A stretch of DNA of 64,000 nt, taken from positions 28,102 to 92,101 of the forward strand of contig JAZQQY010000012.1 of assembly GCA_045629285.1 (NCBI GenBank). The letters run 5' to 3'. Of this stretch, positions 46,654-55,976 are shown one piece after another. Position 1 is the first letter of the stretch. Every line of letters starts with the position of its first letter. The position numbers and the translations under genes were made by a program. The stretch comes from UBA1723 sp045629285 (lineage in GTDB: Bacteria; Bacteroidota; Bacteroidia; Bacteroidales; Paludibacteraceae). A model generated the notes under the pieces. It saw nothing but the letters and a program-made list of their open reading frames with translations, was not told where the DNA came from and did no database searches.

Positions 46654-47703
46654 ATGAAAAAGATATTTGTTTTTATATACGTGGCAATCATGACCACTTT
46701 CGTTGCCTGTGATGACGATCTAAAAATCACAGAAGAGAAAATGCACGACTACGAATACAATTTCGAGTTTTTGTGGAAAGAATTCAATGAGAAATACTGC
46801 TTCTTCGACTATAAGAAAGATAGCATCAAGGATTGGAATTCAGTCCATGACGAATATCTGCCATACGTCACAAGCTGTAAGTCTGATCTGGAATTCTTCG
46901 ATCTTATGGGTAATATGTTGAACGAATTGAAAGACGGCCATGTGAATTTGGTCTCTTCATTCGACATTTCAAGTTATGATTTTGACATAAATTATCCTGA
47001 AGATTACAATAGTGATGTAATGAAAGGCGACAGATACCTAGGAAAGGATTACAGACGAAGTGGTGGATTCTATTACAAGACCTTGCGTGATGGCAATGTA
47101 GGTTATATGAATTATCCAGATTTCATGCATGATTTTTCCCATGAACAACTAGATTTCATGTTGACCTATTTCAAGGACACTAAAGGTTTGATTATCGACG
47201 TCAGAAACAATAGTGGAGGCGAACTTTTCAATGTATTTGAAATCATTTCTCACTTTATCGACGAGCCTCAGATTGTTGCATACTCAAGCTATAAGAACGG
47301 GAAAGGACATTCCGACTTCTCAACCCCGATAGCAGAAAAAGTGGTTCCAATCACAGATTCTGAGGACGAAAGTGTAGTTTACAACAAGCCTGTATATGTA
47401 CTTACAAACAGAGGATGCTACAGTGCCACAAACGCATTGGCTTTTTGTATGAAGGGTCTTCCACGCATCAAACTACTCGGTGGTAAAACTGGTGGAGGAG
47501 CAGGAAGTCCATTAAACACAGAGATGCCAAACGGTTGGCTTGCACGCTATTCCGGCTCTTTGCTGTTGGACAAGAATAAAGAGATCACGGAGTTCGGAGT
47601 CGAACCGGATATTGAGATCCATCTTGACGAAGCCGCCACAGCACAAGGATTGGACAACATAATCGAGACAGCATGTGACTATATCGAAGGTAATATCCAA
47701 TAA
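46654..47703 (+). CDS. S41-family peptidase lipoprotein
   Basis: A 349-residue lipoprotein (lipobox TTFVACDDD). The tail-specific protease core has VGYMNYPDF, GLIIDVRNNSGGELFNVF and the catalytic Ser region LTNRGCYSATNALAF, then GGKTGGGAG. A PDZ domain is not obvious, which is common in this Bacteroidota subgroup. It starts 6 bases after the outer-membrane gene, suggesting one operon. Confidence 0.88.
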   Translation: MKKIFVFIYVAIMTTFVACDDDLKITEEKMHDYEYNFEFLWKEFNEKYCFFDYKKDSIKDWNSVHDEYLPYVTSCKSDLEFFDLMGNMLNELKDGHVNLVSSFDISSYDFDINYPEDYNSDVMKGDRYLGKDYRRSGGFYYKTLRDGNVGYMNYPDFMHDFSHEQLDFMLTYFKDTKGLIIDVRNNSGGELFNVFEIISHFIDEPQIVAYSSYKNGKGHSDFSTPIAEKVVPITDSEDESVVYNKPVYVLTNRGCYSATNALAFCMKGLPRIKLLGGKTGGGAGSPLNTEMPNGWLARYSGSLLLDKNKEITEFGVEPDIEIHLDEAATAQGLDNIIETACDYIEGNIQ

Positions 47704-47874
47704 TCATTCAGACTTTTAAAAAACTGTTCTTCTCACCGGTGCAAGACAGGTACGTGGCAACCGTGGAACAGTTGTCCTAACAGGCCATGGTTGGCAAAAC
47801 GTAAAACGTTTTGGCTACCGTGGCCGATTTCATGCGTGGCCGATCAAATTTGTGGTGATTTAAAGTTTTTTTCG

Positions 47875-47882
47875 TAATTTTG
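47875..47882 (+). promoter_or_regulatory. -7 promoter element of topB
   Basis: TAATTTTG matches TAnnTTTG, 18 bases before the ATG. A TTG at 47850-47852 could be the -33 box at slightly wide spacing. Confidence 0.5.
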
Positions 47883-47900
47883 AATTACAATTCCACAAAG

Positions 47901-50051
47901 ATGAAAGTTTGCATAGCGGAGAAACCGAGTGTAGCACGCGACATTGCTCGTATGCTTGGAGCAACAGCCAAGATGGATGGTTATTACGAAGGTAATGATT
48001 ATCAGGTCACTTGGGTGTTCGGCCACCTCTGTACCCTAAAGGAGCCTCACGACTACGATCCGATGTGGAAATCGTGGATGATGGAGACGCTTCCAATCAT
48101 TCCGTCGAAATTCGGAATCAAACTGAAAAGCGACAAGGGCGTCAGCAAACAATTCAATCTCATCAAACGACTTATTGACAAAGCAGAATATGTTGTGAAC
48201 TGCGGGGATGCCGGTCAGGAGGGTGAACTTATCCAACGCTGGGTACTTCAATTCGCAAATTGCAAAGCTCCTGTCTATCGTCTTTGGATTTCATCACTTA
48301 CAGATGAAGCCATCTCGCAAGGATTCGCAAGTCTCAAGCCTTCAGCCGATTACGACAGTCTGTATGCCGCTGGTGCTCTACGTGCTATCGGAGATTGGCT
48401 TTTAGGAATGAATGCGACGCGAGCATATTCCATCAAATATTCTGTACCCGGCACTCCCCTATCCATCGGACGTGTGCAGACTCCGACATTGGCACTTGTC
48501 GTAGCCAGACATAAGGAGATTGTCAATTTCAAACCCGAGAATTATTGGGAGTTGAAGACGCAATTCTGCAATACTAATTTCAATTGCGTCAAAGGTAAAT
48601 TCAAGAAGAAAGAAGACGCCGAGAAAGTTTTGCAGACGGTGCAAGGTCAACCATTCACCATCACCAAGGTAGACAAGAAGGCCGGTAAGGAGATGCCACC
48701 GAAGTTGTTCGACTTGACATCTCTACAGGTGGAGTGCAACCGTAGATTTGCATTCAGTGCCGAGCTTACACTGAAAATTGCACAGTCGCTATACGAAAAA
48801 AAGTATACGACATATCCCCGCGTCGACACGAGATTCTTGCCAGACGATATGCATCCGAAGATTCCGCAGATCATGAGTGGAATCCAGAATTATTCGTTGC
48901 TCACAGCACCTGTGTTGCAGAAGCCGATTCCTAAATTGAAACGAATCTTCGATAATTCCAAGATTACCGACCACCACGCAATCATCCCAACTGGTGTGTT
49001 GGCAACAAACGTGTCGCAAGATGAGCAGAAAGTTTATGATCTTATAACTCGTTGCTTTATAGCCAATTTCTATCCAGATTGTCAGATCTCAACAACTACA
49101 GTTGAAGGAGAATCAGTAGGCATTGGATTCAAAACATCCGGCAAAGAGATCGTCGATCCAGGTTGGAGAATGGTTTATTCGGACGACGTGAAACCAGCCA
49201 ATCCATCGGAAGATCCCAACAAAGAGGAGAGCAACACCGTCATCCCAGCATTCACTGTTGGGCAGAACGGACCACATAATCCAGAAATTGTGGAGAAACA
49301 AACCACTCCACCCAAACCATACACCGAAGCCACTCTGCTTCGTGCGATGGAAACTGCAGGAAAGAATGTTGATGATGAGGAACTACGTGAGGCAATGAAG
49401 GAGAACGGAATCGGACGCCCATCCACACGTGCAGGCATCATTGAGACACTCTTCAAGCGAGAGTATATGATCCGTCAGCGTAAGAATATCATTCCTACTG
49501 AGCGAGGCATCAAACTTATAGACACTATAAATCAAGAGCTTATCAAATCCGCTGAACTTACAGGTCAGTGGGAGAAAAAGTTGCGTCTGGTAGAGAAGAA
49601 AGAATATCAGTCGGCATCCTTCATGGCAGAACTTAAAACGATGGTGTGCGAAGTGGTGGATGCTGTGAAACGTGATGCGTCGATGATAAAGATCGCAGAG
49701 AAGAAAAGCGAAGCAGCACCGTCGACAACAGAAAAAAAGACACGAGCGCCAAGAAAGAAAAAAGCCGACGACGGAAGCGAACCTAAGTCAAAGAAGTCTA
49801 CAAAGAGTAAGAAAGCAGAGACAGCAGCACCGTCGCCAATGACATTAGCAGAATGTGTATGTCCTATCTGCAAACGAGGAAGAATCTTAAAAGGCCACAC
49901 AGCATTCGGCTGTTCAGAATATGCGTCGGGCTGCAACTTCCGCATCCCATTCTTCATCAACAACATTGCCATCAGCGACGATGACGCGGTGTCATTATTG
50001 CAAGGCAACGCAGTGAGAGGTGTGATGTTGAGCACGCTGCTGGGGATGTGA
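47901..50051 (+). CDS. topB: DNA topoisomerase III
   Basis: A 716-residue type IA topoisomerase that decatenates DNA. TOPRIM begins CIAEKPSVARDIARML and has NCGDAGQEGELIQRW. The active-site Tyr is in KKYTTYPRVDTRFL near residue 308. A Lys/Ala-rich linker (about 590-645) leads to a C-terminal zinc ribbon (CVCPICKRGRIL and GCSEYASGCNFRIPF). TopB copies often lie in mobile or accessory regions of Bacteroidales. Here it directly precedes the CRISPR operon. Confidence 0.94.
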   Translation: MKVCIAEKPSVARDIARMLGATAKMDGYYEGNDYQVTWVFGHLCTLKEPHDYDPMWKSWMMETLPIIPSKFGIKLKSDKGVSKQFNLIKRLIDKAEYVVNCGDAGQEGELIQRWVLQFANCKAPVYRLWISSLTDEAISQGFASLKPSADYDSLYAAGALRAIGDWLLGMNATRAYSIKYSVPGTPLSIGRVQTPTLALVVARHKEIVNFKPENYWELKTQFCNTNFNCVKGKFKKKEDAEKVLQTVQGQPFTITKVDKKAGKEMPPKLFDLTSLQVECNRRFAFSAELTLKIAQSLYEKKYTTYPRVDTRFLPDDMHPKIPQIMSGIQNYSLLTAPVLQKPIPKLKRIFDNSKITDHHAIIPTGVLATNVSQDEQKVYDLITRCFIANFYPDCQISTTTVEGESVGIGFKTSGKEIVDPGWRMVYSDDVKPANPSEDPNKEESNTVIPAFTVGQNGPHNPEIVEKQTTPPKPYTEATLLRAMETAGKNVDDEELREAMKENGIGRPSTRAGIIETLFKREYMIRQRKNIIPTERGIKLIDTINQELIKSAELTGQWEKKLRLVEKKEYQSASFMAELKTMVCEVVDAVKRDASMIKIAEKKSEAAPSTTEKKTRAPRKKKADDGSEPKSKKSTKSKKAETAAPSPMTLAECVCPICKRGRILKGHTAFGCSEYASGCNFRIPFFINNIAISDDDAVSLLQGNAVRGVMLSTLLGM

Positions 50052-50140
50052 GAAAAAAGGAGACAACGCAAATTTTAAGTATACTCCAAACACATGCTCA
50101 CAAGCATAATTATTTTCAGCCACAATAAAACAGAAATAAT

Positions 50141-50148
50141 TACATTTG
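50141..50148 (+). promoter_or_regulatory. -7 promoter element of the type III CRISPR operon
   Basis: TACATTTG matches TAnnTTTG, 22 bases before the cas6 start. Confidence 0.55.
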
Positions 50149-50170
50149 CATACAGACATAAAAAAGGAGA

Positions 50171-50875
50171 ATGAAAGTTAGGACTATACTTATAAAATTA
50201 TCTACCGAAATCAGGCAGAATGAGATACCATTATTCAGGGGAGCAGTAAACGCTTTGTTGGATGAAAACCATAGCATATTGTTCCATAATCATACTGAGG
50301 AAGGATTTAGATTTGCGTATCCTTTAATTCAATACAAGAGGATAGGAGGAAAGGCAGCGATTGTATGTTTGGGAGAAGGGACAGAAACAATCGGAGAATT
50401 CTTTAACAAATCAGGAGACCTTGTCAAAATCGGAGAAAGAGAATCCGAGATTGAAGTTGATACCATAGAAGCCAAACAAACATTGATTCAAGTTTGGGAA
50501 GATGAATTTAAGTATGTGATGCGTAAATGGTTGCCTTTAAGTTCAGAAAATTATGTTACTTTTCGCCAACTAAATGGGATTGTTGAGCAATGTGAATTTC
50601 TTGAAAAGATATTGATAGGCAACATACTTTCATTCTGCAAAGGTATGTCAATAACTATAGACAAAGAAATCAAATGCGTAATCACTAATATTTTGGAATC
50701 ACGCACATATTATCACAAAGGAGTTAAAATGATGGGATTTGACATAGAATTCAAAAGCAACGTTTCTTTGCCAAATTTTATCGGATTGGGTAAAGGTGTC
50801 AGCATGGGCTTTGGTATGTTAGTTGAGAAACGAGCAAATAACCTAAATGATAAAAGACAAAAATCAAACATATAA
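50171..50875 (+). CDS. cas6: CRISPR RNA-processing endoribonuclease Cas6
   Basis: A 234-residue RAMP-fold protein that would cut the CRISPR precursor RNA. The N-terminal strand is KVRTILIKL. The C-terminal glycine-rich loop LPNFIGLGKGVSMGFGML (about 203-220) is the Cas6 signature for this Bacteroidota type. It lies first in the effector operon, 18 bases before cas10. No CRISPR array lies in the window, so the repeat it cuts is unseen. Confidence 0.88.
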   Translation: MKVRTILIKLSTEIRQNEIPLFRGAVNALLDENHSILFHNHTEEGFRFAYPLIQYKRIGGKAAIVCLGEGTETIGEFFNKSGDLVKIGERESEIEVDTIEAKQTLIQVWEDEFKYVMRKWLPLSSENYVTFRQLNGIVEQCEFLEKILIGNILSFCKGMSITIDKEIKCVITNILESRTYYHKGVKMMGFDIEFKSNVSLPNFIGLGKGVSMGFGMLVEKRANNLNDKRQKSNI

Positions 50876-50893
50876 AAAGGAAAGGAGGTTACA

Positions 50894-52339
50894 ATGGGGA
50901 AATTGTTGTTTGTTGGAGGTGATTTATCTGGCATACAGAAATTCATCTACAACATTTCGTCAAAGAAAGCAATGGTTAGTCTAAAAGGACGCTCTGCCTA
51001 TTTGAAACAATATACTGAAGAAGTATGCAAAAAGATATGGAATATCGAAGAAGTTCAATCCTCAACAGAAAAAGATTGGATCTATTGTTCTGGAGGAAAA
51101 TTCTATTTGCAGGTTCCTGATTCAAGCAGCGTAAGAGAGTGCATAGAAACAATAAAATCAGAAGTTTCTGCACAAATCTGGAATGAGCACAATGGACAGT
51201 TGAGCATAAATATTGGCTATGTTTCGTTTGATTACACGAACAATAAAAGAGAGCGTGTGATTATTGATGGCAAAGAAGATTCTATTGGACTATTATGGAA
51301 GGTCTTGACCGAACAATTCCAAGAAATGAAGAATCAGAAATTTAAGACCCTTTTAATTGACCAATATGATGATTTTTTCCAAGTAAAAAAAGTTGGAGAG
51401 ACGCAGAAAGTATGTGCAATCACTGGAGTGGAAAGCGTAGATTGTGTAAAACTAGCCAAAGACAAAGATGGTGAAGAGATTTGGATTCTACCATCTGTAA
51501 AAAAGCAAGTAGAGCTAGGACAGGATCTTCGAGAGAAATTCCATTTCAAAACACTAGAAGAATATGCTCAAGGTTCATATTTGGGAGTTTTGCGAATGGA
51601 TGTTGACGGACTTGGAAAAGTGTTTATTGATGGTTTCCCTTCAATGGACGAATACAAATCATTTTCTAAGAAACTTGACATATTCTTCGATGCCGAACAA
51701 GGCAATTTGTTTCAGATCAAAAAACAGACTCGATATAAAGACGACATGAATATTGTCTACGCCGGAGGAGACGATATCTTTGCCGTTGGACGCTGGGACG
51801 TAGTAATTGATTTTGCAGCTGAAGTAAGAAATAAATTCGTTTCCTACGTAAACAAAGATGGAGTATCTCTTTCTGGAGGAGTAGCGATTGTCGGAGAGAA
51901 ATTTCCAATTGCGAAATCTGCGGAATTGGCAGGAGAAGCTGAAGACGCCGCAAAATCATACGAATACAAAAACAAAAAGAAAAATGCCTTCTGTTTTTTG
52001 GGAGAGACCGTTTCCTGGACAGAAGAATTTGAATATGTTTTGAACTACAAGAAACAGTTTGTTTCTCTAATTAACGATTTCGGACTATCACGAGGAATTC
52101 TTCATAAAATGATGACATATTCCGAAATGGTAAAAGAGAACAAGACATTAAGCTACATGTGGCATACTGTTTATTACTTGACTCGTTTTATAGAGGCAAA
52201 TAATAAAAAGCAAGAAATTGTCAGCTTTTGTAAGGATTTACGAGACAAACAACTTGTCAAAAAAGAAAACTTTCGTCTAATCGGCCTTGCTGCTCGCTGG
52301 GCAGAGTTGGAGCTAAGAAATAAAACGATTAACAATTAA
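50894..52339 (+). CDS. cas10: Cas10/Csm1 large subunit lacking the HD nuclease domain
   Basis: A 481-residue Cas10. It starts directly at the first palm domain (FVGGDLSGIQKFIYNIS), so the usual N-terminal HD DNase is absent; full Csm1 is about 750-800 residues. The cyclase palm has the intact YAGGDDIFAVG (GGDD at 291-294). It is therefore predicted to make cyclic oligoadenylate but not to cut DNA. A strong Shine-Dalgarno (AAAGGAGG at 50881-50888) precedes the start, unusual for Bacteroidota. Confidence 0.92.
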   Translation: MGKLLFVGGDLSGIQKFIYNISSKKAMVSLKGRSAYLKQYTEEVCKKIWNIEEVQSSTEKDWIYCSGGKFYLQVPDSSSVRECIETIKSEVSAQIWNEHNGQLSINIGYVSFDYTNNKRERVIIDGKEDSIGLLWKVLTEQFQEMKNQKFKTLLIDQYDDFFQVKKVGETQKVCAITGVESVDCVKLAKDKDGEEIWILPSVKKQVELGQDLREKFHFKTLEEYAQGSYLGVLRMDVDGLGKVFIDGFPSMDEYKSFSKKLDIFFDAEQGNLFQIKKQTRYKDDMNIVYAGGDDIFAVGRWDVVIDFAAEVRNKFVSYVNKDGVSLSGGVAIVGEKFPIAKSAELAGEAEDAAKSYEYKNKKKNAFCFLGETVSWTEEFEYVLNYKKQFVSLINDFGLSRGILHKMMTYSEMVKENKTLSYMWHTVYYLTRFIEANNKKQEIVSFCKDLRDKQLVKKENFRLIGLAARWAELELRNKTINN

Positions 52340-52350
52340 AAGAAAGTATT

Positions 52351-52776
52351 ATGGCTTGGGAAACAAAAAATTTGATACCGCAAGATGAGATCACAGGTAA
52401 AATCACAGAAAAGACTGTGAAATTTGCGCAAGAATTTGGCACTTATTTGGGAACAGATGACACATTCTTTAAGAACGGGAAAAACGTTTCTGCAAAGAAT
52501 CACCTAACAACAAATCAACTTCGTAAGTTTTTTGGAGAGGTAAAACGACAGCAAATGTCAGGATTCAATCAGACTGATTTTGTATTGCTTAAACCCAAAT
52601 TAGCATATGCAGTGGGACGTGCAAAAGAAAAAGATGCAAAAATCAGAGACTTTTACTTTGTAATTGCTAATGCTATTGATAAAGTTAAAAATGAAAATGA
52701 TTTCAAAAATTTCATCAAGATTTTTGAAGCAATTGTAGCTTATCACAAAGCAGCAGAAGAAAAAATTAGTTTGTAA
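52351..52776 (+). CDS. csm2: Type III-A small subunit Csm2
   Basis: A 141-residue helical protein. The conserved LTTNQLRKFFGEVKRQQ and LLKPKLAYAVGRAKEK blocks are typical of Csm2, which lines the filament opposite Csm3. It is 11 bases after cas10. Confidence 0.9.
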   Translation: MAWETKNLIPQDEITGKITEKTVKFAQEFGTYLGTDDTFFKNGKNVSAKNHLTTNQLRKFFGEVKRQQMSGFNQTDFVLLKPKLAYAVGRAKEKDAKIRDFYFVIANAIDKVKNENDFKNFIKIFEAIVAYHKAAEEKISL

Positions 52777-52793
52777 CTTTAACGTTGAAAGAA

Positions 52794-53429
52794 ATGGAAA
52801 AATTAGTAAAAAAAATCAAGATAAACACCACATTGGATTTGTTAACTGGACTTCACATTGGGGGCAGTGGAGACAATGTCGAGATTGGAGGCATAGACAA
52901 CCCAGTAATCAAGATTGCGACAAAAGACAACCAACCCTACATTCCAGGTAGTTCATTAAAAGGCAAGATGCGTTGTCTTTTAGAGCAAATCGCAGGTTCT
53001 GCCAAAGTAGGAGGAGACACTAATGTCAACAATCTTTTTGGATATTCTCAGAGCAACCAACCATCCAAACTTATCGTGCGAGACTCTTTGTTAACTGAAG
53101 ATTCAGCCAGAAAGCTTCGTGAAAATGATAATTTGGATATGCCTTATACTGAAAGTAAATGGGAGAATGTGATAGATCGAGTAAAGGGAACTGCAGAACA
53201 TCCACGTCAAACCGAGCGTATCCCCGCTGGAGTATCATTCAATGTTGAATTCGTAATCAACGTGTGGGATAATGACAAGGAAGAAGATTTGCTTACTCTC
53301 TTAAAAAAGGGTATGAATGCACTTGAGAATGACTATTTAGGAGGAAGCGGTTCACGAGGTTACGGACAAATCAAGTTTGGAGAGTTGAAGCAAACTGAAT
53401 TATCCGATGAAAACAAATGGAAGGCGTAA
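52794..53429 (+). CDS. csm3: Type III-A backbone RAMP Csm3 (Cas7)
   Basis: A 211-residue RAMP protein that forms the crRNA-binding backbone and cuts target RNA. The catalytic Asp lies in IGGIDNPVIK near residue 40. PYIPGSSLKGKMRCLLE and the glycine-rich GGSGSRGYGQIKF are family marks. ATG at 52794 gives the usual start; an in-frame TTG three codons earlier was not used. Confidence 0.93.
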   Translation: MEKLVKKIKINTTLDLLTGLHIGGSGDNVEIGGIDNPVIKIATKDNQPYIPGSSLKGKMRCLLEQIAGSAKVGGDTNVNNLFGYSQSNQPSKLIVRDSLLTEDSARKLRENDNLDMPYTESKWENVIDRVKGTAEHPRQTERIPAGVSFNVEFVINVWDNDKEEDLLTLLKKGMNALENDYLGGSGSRGYGQIKFGELKQTELSDENKWKA

Positions 53430-53432
53430 GTT

Positions 53433-54434
53433 ATGGCAAAACAACAGTTTAAAATATATAAACTGCATTTTACTTCGCCATTGCACTTAGGAGATTCTCG
53501 CGACGATTATAGTGTCAGCCTTAAAACAATTAACTCCGACACCATGTACGCCGCTTTGATTTCTTGTCTCGCTAAATTAGGCAAGGAAATTCCCCAAGAT
53601 GGCGATTTAGGATGTACTATCAGCAATTTGTTTCCTTTCTATCAAAAGGAGAAAAAATCAAATGCTGTTTTCTTTTTCCCAAAGCCTTTAAAACAGACGC
53701 TCCCGTCTTCTGATAAAGCTACAGAAGAACGCAAGAAAATAAAAAAAGTGACATGGCTTGACGAAAAATACTTTTCGAAAATTTTAAATGGGGAGCAACT
53801 CTTTGATGACAATGCGATAGACAAATCCATTAAAGGTATATATATGACCGATAAGGAAATAGATAAGGGCTTTATGTCATCACAGGTTTCATCAAGAGTA
53901 ACCGTATCTCGAAATGGCCAGGAGGATGCAAAACCATTCCACATGGACAGAGTAATATTTAAGGACTACTCTGGATTTTTCTTTCTCGCTGAAGGAGATA
54001 CTTCCTCATTGGATAAGGCGCTAGCACTCCTTCAAAGTGAAGGAATTGGAACCGACAGGAATATAGGAAACGGTTTTTTTGAATACGAGCAAGACTCAAT
54101 AGACATAGAGTTTCCAGATAAAGCCGAATATGCAATGTCTCTTTCTTCTTTCATTCCAGAAACTAAGGATCAACTAGCAAGTATGCTTGCATCTAAAAAT
54201 GTGGCTTACGATTTCCAACGTCGTGGTGGATGGATAACAACACCACCTCACAACACTTTAAGAAAAAACGTAATCCATTCATTTTCTGCAGGTTCTGTAT
54301 TCAAATCGGAGTGCAAAGGCGTAAATATCCATGGTAGTGTCGGAGTAAATTTAAAACCAGATTGGGATAGTAGCCTTAATCATCCTGTTTGGCGTTGTGG
54401 AAGAGCATTATTTTTACCAATTAAAGTAGATTGA
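53433..54434 (+). CDS. csm4: Type III-A Csm4 (Cas5-like)
   Basis: A 333-residue RAMP protein that binds the crRNA 5' handle and contacts Cas10. It starts FKIYKLHFTSPLHLGDSRDD and has EGIGTDRNIGNGFFEYEQD near residue 205. It starts 3 bases after csm3 and ends with TGA one base before csm5. Confidence 0.9.
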   Translation: MAKQQFKIYKLHFTSPLHLGDSRDDYSVSLKTINSDTMYAALISCLAKLGKEIPQDGDLGCTISNLFPFYQKEKKSNAVFFFPKPLKQTLPSSDKATEERKKIKKVTWLDEKYFSKILNGEQLFDDNAIDKSIKGIYMTDKEIDKGFMSSQVSSRVTVSRNGQEDAKPFHMDRVIFKDYSGFFFLAEGDTSSLDKALALLQSEGIGTDRNIGNGFFEYEQDSIDIEFPDKAEYAMSLSSFIPETKDQLASMLASKNVAYDFQRRGGWITTPPHNTLRKNVIHSFSAGSVFKSECKGVNIHGSVGVNLKPDWDSSLNHPVWRCGRALFLPIKVD

Positions 54435-54435
54435 T

Positions 54436-55524
54436 ATGGATGGTATTAATAACAAATACAACATTGAAATAGAGGTGTTGACTCCCCTATCAATTGGAGC
54501 TGGAGCAGAAAAAGACTGGGCTAGAGGGGTTGATTTTGTAGTTGACAATGGCAAACTATACAAACTTAACCTAAAAAAAATGTTAGCCTCCGGATTCAGT
54601 CTGGACGAACTTAGCAATTGTTTCGCCAGCAAAAACGAAAAAGCAATTATATCTAAGCTTGCAGGAAAATTAGAGCAAGTATCTGATATTGTTTTGCCAA
54701 TGCCAGCTCAAAGTGATAATGATGTAAAAACGTTTGTCAAAAATCAACTATCAGGGAAACCCATTCTTACTGGAAGTTCTCTAAAGGGGGCGATTAGATC
54801 CGTACTATTTTCTTCGTTCAGAGATGATGAGAAAAAAAACGAGGAAGTGTTTGGAAAAATTAAAGATGGTTCTGACTTCATGCGTTTTATCAAACTAAGT
54901 GATGCTGAGTTTGATAATACAAGTTTGGTCAACACCAAAATTTTCAATCTTCACAAAGTTGGTGGAGAATGGGGAGGAGGTTGGAAACATGCATTCCAAA
55001 ATGGAACTGACTCATACTTTAAGATGACAGGTTTTAACACTGTCTATGAATGTTTATGTGTCGGTAGCAAGTCCAAATCAACAATTTCTCTGTCCACCAC
55101 TTTATTTGACAATTACAATGGTGACCAGCCTAAAATGGGCAAAAAAAAGGCGTTGTTTTCTGATGAAGAGTTTGATCCAGTTGAAAATCTTTTTTACGAA
55201 ATCAACAACCACACATATGATTACATAGACAAGGAACTGAAGTTTTTCAAGCGTTATCGTCAAGCAAATAATTCAGATAAGATTATTGACTCATTGACAA
55301 ATTTACTTAATCAAACCAACAACCTATTGGAGGATAACCAATCTTGTATCCTTAAACTGTCTGCTGGGGCAGGCTTTCATTCCATAACAGGAGATTGGCA
55401 GTTTAATGATTATGTAAATACAGGGCAATGGGATAATGGAAAATTGAAATATAAATCAAGAAAAGTCGCCATTGATAATGGTAGATTTTCATTAATGGGA
55501 TTTGTCAAATTGACTCTTGTTTAA
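54436..55524 (+). CDS. csm5: Type III-A Csm5 (Cas7-like cap)
   Basis: A 362-residue RAMP protein at the crRNA 3' end. EVLTPLSIGAGAEKDWARG near residue 10 and KPILTGSSLKGAIRSVLFSS near residue 112 are typical. A late glycine-rich segment (KLSAGAGFHSITGDWQF) completes the fold. It overlaps no gene but is tightly packed with csm4. Confidence 0.9.
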   Translation: MDGINNKYNIEIEVLTPLSIGAGAEKDWARGVDFVVDNGKLYKLNLKKMLASGFSLDELSNCFASKNEKAIISKLAGKLEQVSDIVLPMPAQSDNDVKTFVKNQLSGKPILTGSSLKGAIRSVLFSSFRDDEKKNEEVFGKIKDGSDFMRFIKLSDAEFDNTSLVNTKIFNLHKVGGEWGGGWKHAFQNGTDSYFKMTGFNTVYECLCVGSKSKSTISLSTTLFDNYNGDQPKMGKKKALFSDEEFDPVENLFYEINNHTYDYIDKELKFFKRYRQANNSDKIIDSLTNLLNQTNNLLEDNQSCILKLSAGAGFHSITGDWQFNDYVNTGQWDNGKLKYKSRKVAIDNGRFSLMGFVKLTLV

Positions 55525-55535
55525 TATTTAACAGC

Positions 55536-55970
55536 ATGACTATTTCTTCATACTACACAAAAATCAAGGAAAGCAGAGTCCTAAAATTAGGACTCTTAGC
55601 TTTTGCTTTGTTTGTAGGATTCACCATCTACAATTATTTGCTGGAAGACTTCAAAATCAATAGCATATATATAGAATTGAGAAGCTTGTTCACTTTTATA
55701 ATGCTGGGATGGGGATCACTTATGTGGATGTATAAAAACGAAAAGATTGAAATAACACTGACAGAAGGTAAATTCAAAGAGAAAAATGAGTCGTTTAAAA
55801 TCAAGCGTAAACAACTACGAAACATCTCTGACCTTACAAATTTGGTCAGTGCAAAGTATTATGGTGGTGGGCAGATAGAAGGTAGTGTTAGAAGCCAACT
55901 ATTCATGTATCAAGGATTGATCACTAAAGAAGAACTGAAGAAATTGACAATCGAAGAAAATCTAAAATAA
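55536..55970 (+). CDS. Small membrane protein in the type III operon
   Basis: A 144-residue protein with two predicted membrane helices (about 17-36 and 49-67) and a C-terminal charged cytoplasmic domain. An unusual YYGGGQIEGSVRSQLFMY block lies near residues 107-124. I do not recognise the family. It lies between csm5 (11-base gap) and the Card1-like gene (6-base gap), so it probably belongs to the immune response, perhaps as a membrane-acting effector or a tether. Confidence 0.7.
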   Translation: MTISSYYTKIKESRVLKLGLLAFALFVGFTIYNYLLEDFKINSIYIELRSLFTFIMLGWGSLMWMYKNEKIEITLTEGKFKEKNESFKIKRKQLRNISDLTNLVSAKYYGGGQIEGSVRSQLFMYQGLITKEELKKLTIEENLK

Positions 55971-55976
55971 TCTGTT

